8,741 nucleotides of DNA from Acidobacteriota bacterium (lineage in GTDB: Bacteria > Acidobacteriota > Terriglobia > Terriglobales > Acidobacteriaceae), in the NCBI GenBank assembly GCA_003224785.1, contig QHZV01000022.1, positions 1 to 8,741 on the forward strand. The letters run 5' to 3'. Below are positions 1-6,350 of this stretch, piece after piece (positions within the stretch are counted from its first letter, which is position 1; every line of letters begins with the position of its first letter). Under the pieces are notes generated by a model. The model saw only the letters and a program-made list of their open reading frames with translations. It had not been told where the DNA came from and made no database searches. The translations under genes were made by a program, and so were the position numbers.

Positions 1-635
1 CCTCCATCCGCTTGCATTTGCAGACCCTTGAGCGCAGAAAACTGGATGACTCGCAACGCCAGACCTTCTATCGGCTGATGCTCGAAGACACTGAACGGCT
101 GATGAATACTGTCGAGCAGGTACTCAAGGCTGGAAGGGCGGGGGCGCGCAAGGGAGAGCACATCGCGCTTGATTTTGCGCAGTTGGTAGAGCAGTGCGTG
201 GAAAACGCTCGCACCAGCCATCACCTTCAGCCAGAGGCGCTACGGTATGACTCGGCACTGAACGGAACCGGATCACAGGTCCTCGGCGATCCCGGCGATC
301 TTCGCACCGCGGTTTTAAACATCCTGGATAACGCGGTCAAATACTCCGGCAATCACGTGGATATTTCGGTGCGCCTGGAAGAGCGGCCGCAAAATGGACT
401 AGTTTTAAAGGTGCAGGACCGTGGCGTCGGTATTCCTCCCAATGAACTGAAGACGATCTTCAAACGCTTCTATCGTGTTCCCAACCGTGCGCTGCCTCAA
501 GTACGCGGAACTGGGCTCGGATTATTCCTGGTACGTACGATTGCAAAACGCCATGGGGGACGGGTTTCAGCGCAGAGCGCAGGCCAAGGTAAAGGATCAA
601 CGGTGATTCTAGAACTTCCGCGGAGCGTCGCGTGA
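1..635 (+). CDS. Sensor histidine kinase, C-terminal part (5' end outside window)
   Basis: This is the catalytic half of a two-component sensor kinase, which autophosphorylates on a histidine and passes the phosphate to its partner regulator. The frame is open from the first bases and reads ...SIRLHLQTLERR, the typical continuation just after the H-box, so the phospho-accepting His and all sensory and membrane parts lie upstream of the window. Counting from the TTG at base 12, the rest of the dimerisation helix runs to about residue 40. The HATPase_c domain follows, with the N-box NILDNAVKYS (103-112), the G1 box DRGVGIP (126-132), the F-box IFKRFYR (139-145) and the G2 box GTGLG (156-160). 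All ATP-binding boxes look intact. The stop overlaps the GTG start of the next gene (GTGA), which indicates translational coupling to the response regulator, its probable partner. The stimulus cannot be inferred. The TTG at 12 is not a real start. Confidence 0.93.
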   Translation, partial: SIRLHLQTLERRKLDDSQRQTFYRLMLEDTERLMNTVEQVLKAGRAGARKGEHIALDFAQLVEQCVENARTSHHLQPEALRYDSALNGTGSQVLGDPGDLRTAVLNILDNAVKYSGNHVDISVRLEERPQNGLVLKVQDRGVGIPPNELKTIFKRFYRVPNRALPQVRGTGLGLFLVRTIAKRHGGRVSAQSAGQGKGSTVILELPRSVA

Positions 636-1351
636 GCCGGGTTCTGATCGTTGAGGACGAAGCTCACCTGGCGACTGGCCTGCAATTCAATTTGCAGGAG
701 GACGGACACTCCGCAGAAATCGCCAGCGACGGCGAACTCGCTCTAGAAAGGCTGCTGACCAGGCACGAGCAATTCGATGCCATCGTGCTCGACGTCATGC
801 TTCCGGGCAAAAATGGTTTTAAAGTGGCGGCGGAGTTGCGCGAGGCAAAGAACTTTGTGCCGATTCTGATGTTGACGGCTCGCGGAAGAGCCGAAGACGT
901 GCTCGAAGGCTTCGCTTCCGGCGCGGACGACTACATCGCAAAGCCATTTGAACTTCCGATTCTGCTGGCTCGCCTTCAGGGGCTATTGCGCCGCACTGAA
1001 TGGATGCGCCAGCCCGCTCAGGAGCGGGTTTCCGATGAACTTGGTGCTCGGGGAGATGAAGACGAATTGGACGAGTTTTCGTTCGAGGGCGGTACCATTG
1101 ACTTGGTAATGGAATCGGAGTTACTTCGTCATCTGATTCGCAATCGGGGCCGCGTCGTTTCGCGCAAGTCCATTCTCGAACAGGTTTGGGGACTGCGAGA
1201 AGACACCGATACGCGCGCAATTGACAACTTCGTCGTCCGCTTACGGCGGTACCTGGAGGAGAATCCTTCGCGCCCCAAGCATCTGCTGACAGTTCGTGGA
1301 GTGGGCTATAGATTTGAATCCGATGCTGATGGGGAGAGCGCGGAAGCCTAA
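632..1351 (+). CDS. OmpR/PhoB-family DNA-binding response regulator
   Basis: This is the likely cytoplasmic partner of the preceding kinase: a receiver domain fused to a winged-helix DNA-binding output domain. In the receiver (about 1-120) the acidic pocket is E8/D9, the phospho-acceptor is D54 in VLDVMLPG, and T82 and K104 are the conserved switch and lysine residues. An acidic linker (about 125-150) leads to the output domain, recognisable from RNRGRVVSR, the QVWG motif, the recognition helix AIDNFVVRLRRYL and the C-terminal hairpin LLTVRGVGYRF. The GTG start is supported by GGAG at 622-625, six bases upstream, and by the 4-bp overlap with the kinase gene. Oddity: between TIDL (155-158) and MESELLRHLI (160-169) the usual 15 or so residues of the N-terminal beta-sheet of OmpR-type output domains are missing, although the frame is kept. 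Function as a regulator is probable; normal DNA binding is uncertain. Confidence 0.93.
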   Translation: MSRVLIVEDEAHLATGLQFNLQEDGHSAEIASDGELALERLLTRHEQFDAIVLDVMLPGKNGFKVAAELREAKNFVPILMLTARGRAEDVLEGFASGADDYIAKPFELPILLARLQGLLRRTEWMRQPAQERVSDELGARGDEDELDEFSFEGGTIDLVMESELLRHLIRNRGRVVSRKSILEQVWGLREDTDTRAIDNFVVRLRRYLEENPSRPKHLLTVRGVGYRFESDADGESAEA

Positions 1352-2004
1352 TGGCGCGAAGCGGAAGAACCGGCGGCCAGGTCTCGCAGCACGCCCAGGA
1401 AGGCGGCGGTAGTTTCTTCGTCCGAGAGGGCGTCAAGGGCGATGGTGGCTGCGATATTCGGAGAATCGGGGCGGAAACGCACGCTTAGCAAGTTATGCCC
1501 CCGAGAGGTCATGAGGGTATTCACGACAGGGGTCAGCTCGTGGGTCCATTCGGTGCGGGTCGTTAGGACCACCGGCCCGGGGCGAGAGATGGTCCAGTTT
1601 CTTTCGGGACTGGAAATCTCCTTTGGCTTCTGTGTCAGCCAGCGATGGCGGGAAATCTCGAGATGGAAGTTGGGCGAATCGTCGAGGTCGGCTTCGAACG
1701 TCAGCGTCTCCCGCTGGCGCCGCCAAGCGCAGAGAACCCATTGCAAGGGAACGTGCCTTGGCAGCAGTTTTATGGTGACCCTGGCATTTTCAAACCAGTG
1801 GGTGGCAAAACTGAAATGTGCCTGCAGGCGGCTGGCACTCAACCATCGAGACTCTACCAGGCGGCCGCGGGTTGCGCACGCAGCCTCCACCCATTGCAGA
1901 ACCAAGGTTCCGCGCCGACGATTATAGCGGGAAAACAGCAGATACCAAATTGCAACCAGGGCGGTCGCAACTAATACCGCTTCAATGGCGATGGGCAGCA
2001 CCAC
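1348..2004 (-). CDS. Membrane-anchored protein of unknown function
   Basis: I do not recognise a named family. The 218-residue product begins with one hydrophobic helix (about residues 3-24) followed at once by RYNRRR, which by the positive-inside rule puts the remaining ~190 residues in the cytoplasm. The soluble part has alternating hydrophobic and polar stretches rich in Trp and Arg, no Cys pair and no catalytic motif I can name. The gene is believable because it is long, has a membrane anchor and runs in a sensible divergent position. The start shown is GTG at 2004. A second in-frame GTG at 2001 has better spacing (7 nt) from GAGG in the leader and may be the true start. Its stop shares four bases (CTAA) with the stop of the convergent response regulator gene, so the two transcripts must overlap unless termination is precise. 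Confidence 0.7.
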   Translation of the reverse strand: MVLPIAIEAVLVATALVAIWYLLFSRYNRRRGTLVLQWVEAACATRGRLVESRWLSASRLQAHFSFATHWFENARVTIKLLPRHVPLQWVLCAWRRQRETLTFEADLDDSPNFHLEISRHRWLTQKPKEISSPERNWTISRPGPVVLTTRTEWTHELTPVVNTLMTSRGHNLLSVRFRPDSPNIAATIALDALSDEETTAAFLGVLRDLAAGSSASRH

Positions 2005-2026
2005 AAACCCTCAGATGCGAATGTTA

Positions 2027-2046
2027 CGACTTAAGGGTGTAAGTCG
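2027..2046. promoter_or_regulatory. Perfect 7-bp inverted repeat in leader of the leftward gene
   Basis: CGACTTA (2027-2033) and TAAGTCG (2040-2046) are exact reverse complements around a 6-base spacer. The repeat lies 23 bases upstream of the leftward GTG at 2004. It could be a transcription-factor operator or an RNA hairpin in that gene's leader. No following T-run is present, so it is not an intrinsic terminator. Confidence 0.35.
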
Positions 2047-2078
2047 GCAAGGATTTCCGTGTAGATTTTTTTAAGATT

Positions 2079-2084
2079 TATACA
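2079..2084 (+). promoter_or_regulatory. Possible -10 element (TATACA) in the divergent intergenic region
   Basis: TATACA at 2079-2084 sits in the most AT-rich part of the gap and would suit a promoter for rimI-pheA. The other strand reads TATAAA at 2082-2077, so the same tract could serve the leftward gene. I found no convincing -35 at the right spacing on either strand, so this is a weak call. Confidence 0.25.
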
Positions 2085-2088
2085 GTCA

Positions 2089-2124
2089 TGTAAGTTATTG
2101 ATGATGCGAAGTTTGCAACTTACA
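2089..2124. promoter_or_regulatory. Perfect 8-bp inverted repeat upstream of rimI
   Basis: TGTAAGTT (2089-2096) and AACTTACA (2117-2124) are exact reverse complements separated by 20 bases, ending 27 bases before the rimI start. The core TGTAAGT also occurs at 2039-2044 with a C after it (GTAAGTC) as part of the other inverted repeat in this gap. That recurrence hints at a shared operator motif controlling one or both divergent genes. The regulator is unknown. Confidence 0.35.
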
Positions 2125-2151
2125 GCTTCAACCTGCCTGAGAGGAACTTGA

Positions 2152-2628
2152 GTGCGATTCACAATCCGCGATTACCGGCCAGAGGACTTTGACACGCTGT
2201 GGGATATTGACCAGCTGTGTTTCGCGCCGGGAATTTCATATAGCCGACGTGAACTTGGTTTTTATATTCGTCGGAGAAATGCATTTACGCTGATTGCGGA
2301 AGTGGGCGACGCTAGCCACAAGACATGTGGCTTTCTAGTCGCGGAGGCAGGCGGTGATCATGTGGGCCATGTCATGACAATCGACGTGCTTTCCCAGGCA
2401 CGCAAAAAGGGACTTGGATCGTTGCTGTTGGAAACTGCAGAGCGGCGGATGCGGACAGCCGGTTGTAATTTAGTCACGCTAGAAACCGCCGTGGACAATG
2501 CTGCCGCAATAGCTTTTTACAAGCGGCACAATTACGACGTCATTAACACCTTTCCCAGGTACTACTCGAACGGCGTGGACGCCTTGGTTCTTGAGAAGAA
2601 TTTGCTTCCAGTGGTCGCTTCCAGATAA
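2152..2628 (+). CDS. rimI: RimI-like GNAT N-acetyltransferase
   Basis: This is a GNAT-fold acetyltransferase using acetyl-CoA. RimI proteins acetylate the N-terminal alanine of ribosomal protein S18, but related enzymes have other amine substrates, so the exact substrate is inferred. The 158-residue length fits RimI (about 150-160). Visible marks are the acetyl-CoA pyrophosphate loop RKKGLG at 84-89 in motif A (IDVLSQARKKGLGSLL), LETAVDN (110-116) and motif B with AAIAFYKRHNY (118-128), where Y123 is in the place of the usual general acid. The C-terminal RYYSNGVDALVLEKNL is the beta-strand layout typical of RimI-type enzymes. The GTG start is supported by GAGAGGA at 2139-2145, six bases upstream. 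It is followed after 9 bp by pheA on the same strand, so the two are probably co-transcribed. Confidence 0.85.
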   Translation: MRFTIRDYRPEDFDTLWDIDQLCFAPGISYSRRELGFYIRRRNAFTLIAEVGDASHKTCGFLVAEAGGDHVGHVMTIDVLSQARKKGLGSLLLETAERRMRTAGCNLVTLETAVDNAAAIAFYKRHNYDVINTFPRYYSNGVDALVLEKNLLPVVASR

Positions 2629-2637
2629 CTTGCTCAG

Positions 2638-3444
2638 ATGAAAGTTGCGATCCAGGGCGAGCCGGGTTCGTTCAGTCACGAAGCTGCGCGCAGAATGGTT
2701 CCGGGATGCGCCATCGTCCCGTGTGCACGTTCAGTTGAGGTGTTCGATCGCCTGGAATCAGGGGCTGTTCCTGCAGCCGTGATTCCGATTGAAAATTCCC
2801 TCGCTGGATCGGTGACCGAGCACATGGATTTATTGCTAGCGCGCGATGTTTTCATCCAACGCGATTTCCATTTGCGGATCGTTCACAACCTGATTGCTGC
2901 GCGTGGAGTTAAGAAAACAGATTTGCGGCGGGTCTTATCCCATCCGGTCGCACTCGACCAGTGCCGCGACTTCTTCGACACGAACCCTCGCATTCAGGCC
3001 ACGCCGTTCTATGACACGGCTGGAAGCGTCAAGCATGTAATCGAAACCGGACTTCTCGATGCGGCGGGGATTGCCAGTCGACATGCGGCATCGGTTTACA
3101 AAGGCCGCATTCTGGCCGGGGGAATTGAGGACGATAAACGTAACTTCACCCGATTTTTTCTGCTGCGTCGCAAAAAACGCGTTTTACCTCGAGCGAACAA
3201 GACCTCAATCGCGTTTGGACTGAAGAACGTCCCTGGCGCGCTGCACAAAGCTCTGCGCGTATTTGCGGACCGGGATATCAGCTTGAGCAAAATCGAATCG
3301 CGGCCGATTCGCGGACGTCCGTGGGAGTACGTCTTCTACGCTGACTTCCTGCGGGGGGACGACAAGCTCGCGCGCGGAGCATTGCTGCAGTTAGGGACGG
3401 TGGCGGACATGGTGAAAGTGCTGGGAATTTATCCTGGAGCCTAG
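2638..3444 (+). CDS. pheA: Prephenate dehydratase, monofunctional, with ACT domain
   Basis: This cytoplasmic enzyme converts prephenate to phenylpyruvate with loss of water and CO2, the committed step to phenylalanine. The catalytic domain (about 1-180) shows GEPGSFSHEAA (7-17), PIENSLAGSV (50-59), HPVALDQC (102-109), FYDTAGS (124-130) and the signature NFTRF (169-173), which contains the essential Thr of the family (T171). A regulatory ACT domain follows (about 188-268) with GALH (200-203) and ESRP (220-223), the residues that bind phenylalanine for feedback inhibition. There is no N-terminal chorismate mutase domain, so unlike the E. coli P-protein this is the monofunctional form. The 268-residue length is normal for that form. 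The ATG has no clear Shine-Dalgarno sequence. With rimI ending 9 bp upstream, translation may depend on coupling. Confidence 0.95.
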   Translation: MKVAIQGEPGSFSHEAARRMVPGCAIVPCARSVEVFDRLESGAVPAAVIPIENSLAGSVTEHMDLLLARDVFIQRDFHLRIVHNLIAARGVKKTDLRRVLSHPVALDQCRDFFDTNPRIQATPFYDTAGSVKHVIETGLLDAAGIASRHAASVYKGRILAGGIEDDKRNFTRFFLLRRKKRVLPRANKTSIAFGLKNVPGALHKALRVFADRDISLSKIESRPIRGRPWEYVFYADFLRGDDKLARGALLQLGTVADMVKVLGIYPGA

Positions 3445-3468
3445 CTCGGAAGATCAGCTTCGTCGCAT

Positions 3469-3492
3469 CTGGACCGACGCACTTTCGTCCAG
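3469..3492. repeat. Short inverted repeat after pheA
   Basis: CTGGAC (3469-3474) and GTCCAG (3487-3492) are perfect complements with a 12-base loop, 25 bases after the pheA stop. There is no T-run, so it is at best a weak mRNA 3' hairpin. Nothing else recognisable lies in 3445-3620. Confidence 0.2.
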
Positions 3493-3620
3493 TTCTCCAG
3501 CAAACCTTCGTTTTTCACAAACCTGCCGCGACAGGAATAGAATCCAAGTGCTTCGGTGGACTTGTTGAACTTGGGGCGCGAACTGGCCGATGAATCCTCC
3601 AGAGATTAAAGGCATCAAAA

Positions 3621-3641
3621 GTTGAGTACAACACACTCAAG
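3621..3641. promoter_or_regulatory. HAIR-type operator (HspR heat-shock repressor site) upstream of lon
   Basis: The sequence reads GTTGAGT (3621-3627), seven bases, then ACTCAAG (3635-3641). The HAIR element bound by the repressor HspR in actinobacteria has the consensus CTTGAGT-N7-ACTCAAG, so this matches 13 of 14 defined positions with exactly the right spacer; only the first base differs (G for C). In Streptomyces, lon is a known member of the HspR regulon along with the dnaK operon and clpB, which makes the location meaningful. The site ends 50 bases before the preferred lon ATG. Inferred role: repression of lon at normal temperature and release under heat or misfolding stress. No hspR gene lies in this window and no clear -35/-10 pair was identified around the site. 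Confidence 0.75.
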
Positions 3642-3691
3642 TACGAAAACTGGTGAAAACAGCGCGGCAACGTAGCCGCAGCGAGAGAAAA

Positions 3692-6079
3692 ATGCCTCAA
3701 GAAAAAGCACTACCAGTATTACCTGTCAGGGACACAGTCCTTTTTCCACATGCCGTGCTGCCGCTGACCGTCGGTCGTGAGAGTTCTGTCCAGCTGATTA
3801 ATTCGCTCGGCGAGGACAAGACCATCATCGTGGTCGCGCAGCGCGAGGCACGCGTAGATTCGCCGCAACCAGCAGATTTATATACGGTTGGGAGCTTGGC
3901 GGTCGTCCACAAAGTTGTGAAGATGCCTAACCAAAGCCTGTTCGTTTTTGCGGAAGGCTTGGAGCGCGTGCGGCTGACCGAATTCACCCAACTTACGCCT
4001 TACATGATGGCGCATGTTGATAGCGTGCCGGAAGCCGTCCCGCCAAAATCTTCGGAAGTGGAAGCGTTACAGCGCAACGTTCTTACTTTGTTCCAACAGA
4101 TCGTCGCCGGCTCCCCGACTCTGTCGGACGAACTTTCAACCGTAGCTATGAACGTTGAAGAGCCGGGCCGACTGGTTGACTTCATCGCCTCGTCACTGCC
4201 GTCGCTCTCGACCGCCGACAAACAGGACACCCTCGAGACAACTGATGTTCGAGTGCGCCTGGAAAAAATTAATCAGCATTTGGCCAAGGAGCTCGAAGTC
4301 CAGCAACTGCGAAACAAAATTCAGTCGGAAGTGCAAGACCGCGTCCAGCAGAGTCAGCGCGAATATTATTTGCGCGAGCAGATGAAGGCGATCCAGAAGG
4401 AACTGGGTGAGCAGGACGAAGGCCAGCGCGACACCGAGGAACTGAGGCAAAAAATCGAGTCCGCGGGAATGCCCGACGAAGTTAAGAAAGAAGCTCTGAA
4501 AGAGCTGGGCCGGCTCGCGCGCATGTCGCCAATGGCCGCGGATTATGGCGTTACGCGGAACTACGTCGAGTGGCTTGCGGTACTACCCTGGGCGAAAACT
4601 TCCGGCGGCGAAGTGGACATTCCGAAAGCCAAAGAAATTCTCGATACCGATCACTATGATCTGCAGAAGGTCAAAGATCGAATACTCGACTATTTGTCGG
4701 TGCGCCGTTTAAAGCCCGCGATGAAAGGTCCGATTCTTTGCTTTGTCGGACCTCCCGGCGTGGGCAAGACTTCGCTGGGCCGCTCGATTGCGCGCGCTCT
4801 GGGACGCAAGTTTGTCCGCATTTCTTTGGGCGGCGTGCACGACGAGGCTGAAATTCGCGGGCACCGTCGCACATACATCGGGGCGCTGCCGGGACAGATC
4901 ATTCAAGGCATTCGTCGTGCAGAGACCAAGGACCCGGTATTCATGCTCGATGAAATTGATAAGGTCGGGCGCGACTTCCGAGGCGATCCGGGTTCCGCAT
5001 TGCTCGAAGCCCTCGATCCCGAGCAGAATGCGACGTTCCGCGATAATTATCTTGACGTTCCATTCGATCTTTCGAAGGTGCTGTTCATCACCACCGCAAA
5101 CATGCTTGATCCGGTAGCTGAGCCGCTCCGTGACCGCATGGAGATCATTGAGCTACAGGGCTACACAGAAGAAGAGAAAGTCCACATTGCATTTCAGTAT
5201 CTGGTTCCGCGACAAATCGAAGAAAACGGAATCACGGCGGAACAGATCGAGTTTCCGCAGGAATCGATGGGCCATCTCATCCGCCACTACACGCGCGAGG
5301 CTGGCGTTCGAAGTCTGGAGCGAAACATTGGCACGATTTGCCGCAAGCAGGCTCGCCGGTTAGCAGAAGGAAAAACGGACAAGCTTATCGTGACCCCGGA
5401 GATCATTCAGGAATTCCTCGGCGGTATCAAAGTTCGCAGCGAAGGCGAAATTGCAGAACGCACGAAACGGGCTGGTGTTGCCGTGGGTCTTGCGTGGACC
5501 CCGACCGGTGGCGACGTGCTCTTTGTTGAAGCAAATGTAATGCGCGGCAAAGGTGGATTCACCATGACCGGCCAGATCGGCCAAGTCATGCAGGAGTCGA
5601 TGCAAGCCGCCCTGACTTGGGTGAGGTCGAATGCGGTGCACCTTGGAATCGGAGAAAGTTTTTTTGCCGACCATGATATCCACATTCACGTTCCTGCCGG
5701 GGCAATTCCGAAAGACGGTCCGTCGGCCGGCGTAACCATGGCGACTGCGCTGGTTTCTCTATTGAAGGACAGGCCGGTGCGTCCGCTCACCGCAATGACA
5801 GGAGAAATTACCCTGAGCGGGAATGTTCTGCCTGTGGGAGGAATCAAAGAAAAAGTGCTGGCCGCCAAGCGCGCGGGTGTGCACGATGTAATCCTTCCAG
5901 CGGAAAACAAGATGAACGTGGAAGAAGACCTGACGCCAGAGCAGCTTGACAATTTGAACGTGCACTACGTCAAGACAATCCGCGAAGTACTTGAACTCGC
6001 GCTGCCGACCTCAGATCGTGATGAGCGGCACGATGCTGAAGAGCGAGAGAAGGTCTTGGCGGAGCAAACCGTCAGTTAA
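3692..6079 (+). CDS. lon: ATP-dependent protease Lon
   Basis: Lon is a cytoplasmic hexameric AAA+ serine protease that unfolds and degrades damaged and short-lived regulatory proteins. In the 795-residue form used here the substrate-binding N domain opens with [13 protein letters not shown] (7-19). A helical, coiled-coil region (about 190-285) follows, then the AAA+ module with Walker A GPPGVGKT (353-360), Walker B VFMLDEID (416-423) and sensor-1 FITTAN (465-470). The C-terminal protease domain carries the Ser-Lys dyad: S678 in PKDGPSAG and K721 in GGIKEK, spaced 43 residues as in E. coli Lon (S679/K722). Everything needed for activity is present. The frame also allows a GTG start at 3653 (808 residues), but that has no ribosome site and lies 11 bp from the HAIR operator. 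The ATG at 3692 has GAGAG at 3683-3687 and gives a standard N-terminus. Confidence 0.97.
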   Translation: MPQEKALPVLPVRDTVLFPHAVLPLTVGRESSVQLINSLGEDKTIIVVAQREARVDSPQPADLYTVGSLAVVHKVVKMPNQSLFVFAEGLERVRLTEFTQLTPYMMAHVDSVPEAVPPKSSEVEALQRNVLTLFQQIVAGSPTLSDELSTVAMNVEEPGRLVDFIASSLPSLSTADKQDTLETTDVRVRLEKINQHLAKELEVQQLRNKIQSEVQDRVQQSQREYYLREQMKAIQKELGEQDEGQRDTEELRQKIESAGMPDEVKKEALKELGRLARMSPMAADYGVTRNYVEWLAVLPWAKTSGGEVDIPKAKEILDTDHYDLQKVKDRILDYLSVRRLKPAMKGPILCFVGPPGVGKTSLGRSIARALGRKFVRISLGGVHDEAEIRGHRRTYIGALPGQIIQGIRRAETKDPVFMLDEIDKVGRDFRGDPGSALLEALDPEQNATFRDNYLDVPFDLSKVLFITTANMLDPVAEPLRDRMEIIELQGYTEEEKVHIAFQYLVPRQIEENGITAEQIEFPQESMGHLIRHYTREAGVRSLERNIGTICRKQARRLAEGKTDKLIVTPEIIQEFLGGIKVRSEGEIAERTKRAGVAVGLAWTPTGGDVLFVEANVMRGKGGFTMTGQIGQVMQESMQAALTWVRSNAVHLGIGESFFADHDIHIHVPAGAIPKDGPSAGVTMATALVSLLKDRPVRPLTAMTGEITLSGNVLPVGGIKEKVLAAKRAGVHDVILPAENKMNVEEDLTPEQLDNLNVHYVKTIREVLELALPTSDRDERHDAEEREKVLAEQTVS

Positions 6080-6091
6080 AAAATCGACGAG

Positions 6092-6123
6092 GCCCGCACG
6101 GCCCAACTCAGGGTTGTGCGGGC
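6092..6123. terminator. GC-rich hairpin after lon (terminator-like, no T-run)
   Basis: GCCCGCAC (6092-6099) pairs perfectly with GTGCGGGC (6116-6123), and CCC/GGG inside the loop can extend the stem. It starts 12 bases after the lon stop, a terminator-like position. However, no U-tract follows on the + strand, so it may act as a 3' stabiliser or need Rho. Its right arm overlaps a 14-bp perfect palindrome, GGCGTTCGAACGCC (6121-6134), that could form a competing fold. Confidence 0.4.
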
Positions 6124-6134
6124 GTTCGAACGCC

Positions 6135-6350
6135 AGGTTACGAACGGGCAAACCTTCGATTGCTCTGTGATTCCATCCCAATCTGCATAAGTGCCTGTGT
6201 TTCAAAGGCATGCATGTACCAGAAGGCAGTTTGTACAGTACCAGCATGACCGTATGGAACTTGCCGTCGCAGCATGTGTTAAATGAGGATGAGTTAGGAA
6301 TTATGTTCTTGCGGCCGGGAACCATTTGGCAGCCGCAGGTAAGGAAAATT
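6135..6350. other. Intergenic leader region before the FecR-domain gene
   Basis: This stretch presumably carries the promoter of the downstream gene, but I could not find a -35/-10 pair I trust. Weak candidates are TTGTAC (6231-6236) and TATGTT (6302-6307). It contains a direct repeat GTACCAG at 6216-6222 and 6239-6245 and the palindrome CATGCATG at 6209-6216. The reading frame of the downstream gene is open back to an ATG at 6210, but the encoded segment has no signal-peptide character and no good ribosome site. Confidence 0.4.
6341..6345 (+). promoter_or_regulatory. Ribosome binding site that fixes the FecR-gene start
   Basis: AAGGA sits five bases before the ATG at 6351. The protein starting there begins directly with a signal peptide (MKNIR plus a hydrophobic core). 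This decides for 6351 against the in-frame ATG at 6210, which would bury the signal peptide 47 residues inside. Confidence 0.7.

Noticed and set aside
819..1436. 205-codon minus-strand frame opposite the response regulator
   Set aside because: It lies entirely across a well-supported receiver/winged-helix gene and the end of the convergent gene, and its product has no recognisable motif and an Arg/Pro-rich shadow composition.
1442..1927. 161-codon plus-strand frame opposite the membrane-protein gene
   Set aside because: The minus-strand frame has a coherent transmembrane helix and full length; this one is a Ser/Arg/Trp-rich shadow.
3454..3636. Small minus-strand frames (60-61 codons) between pheA and lon
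   Set aside because: No ribosome site or recognisable protein character, and they overlap the HAIR operator region.
3621..3641. CIRCE element for HrcA at the lon promoter
   Set aside because: CIRCE is TTAGCACTC-N9-GAGTGCTAA with the half-sites in the opposite order. The observed TTGAGT-N7-ACTCAA matches HAIR instead.
6210..6350. 47-residue N-terminal extension of the FecR-domain protein
   Set aside because: It would place a perfect signal peptide internally, and ATG 6351 has AAGGA at good spacing.
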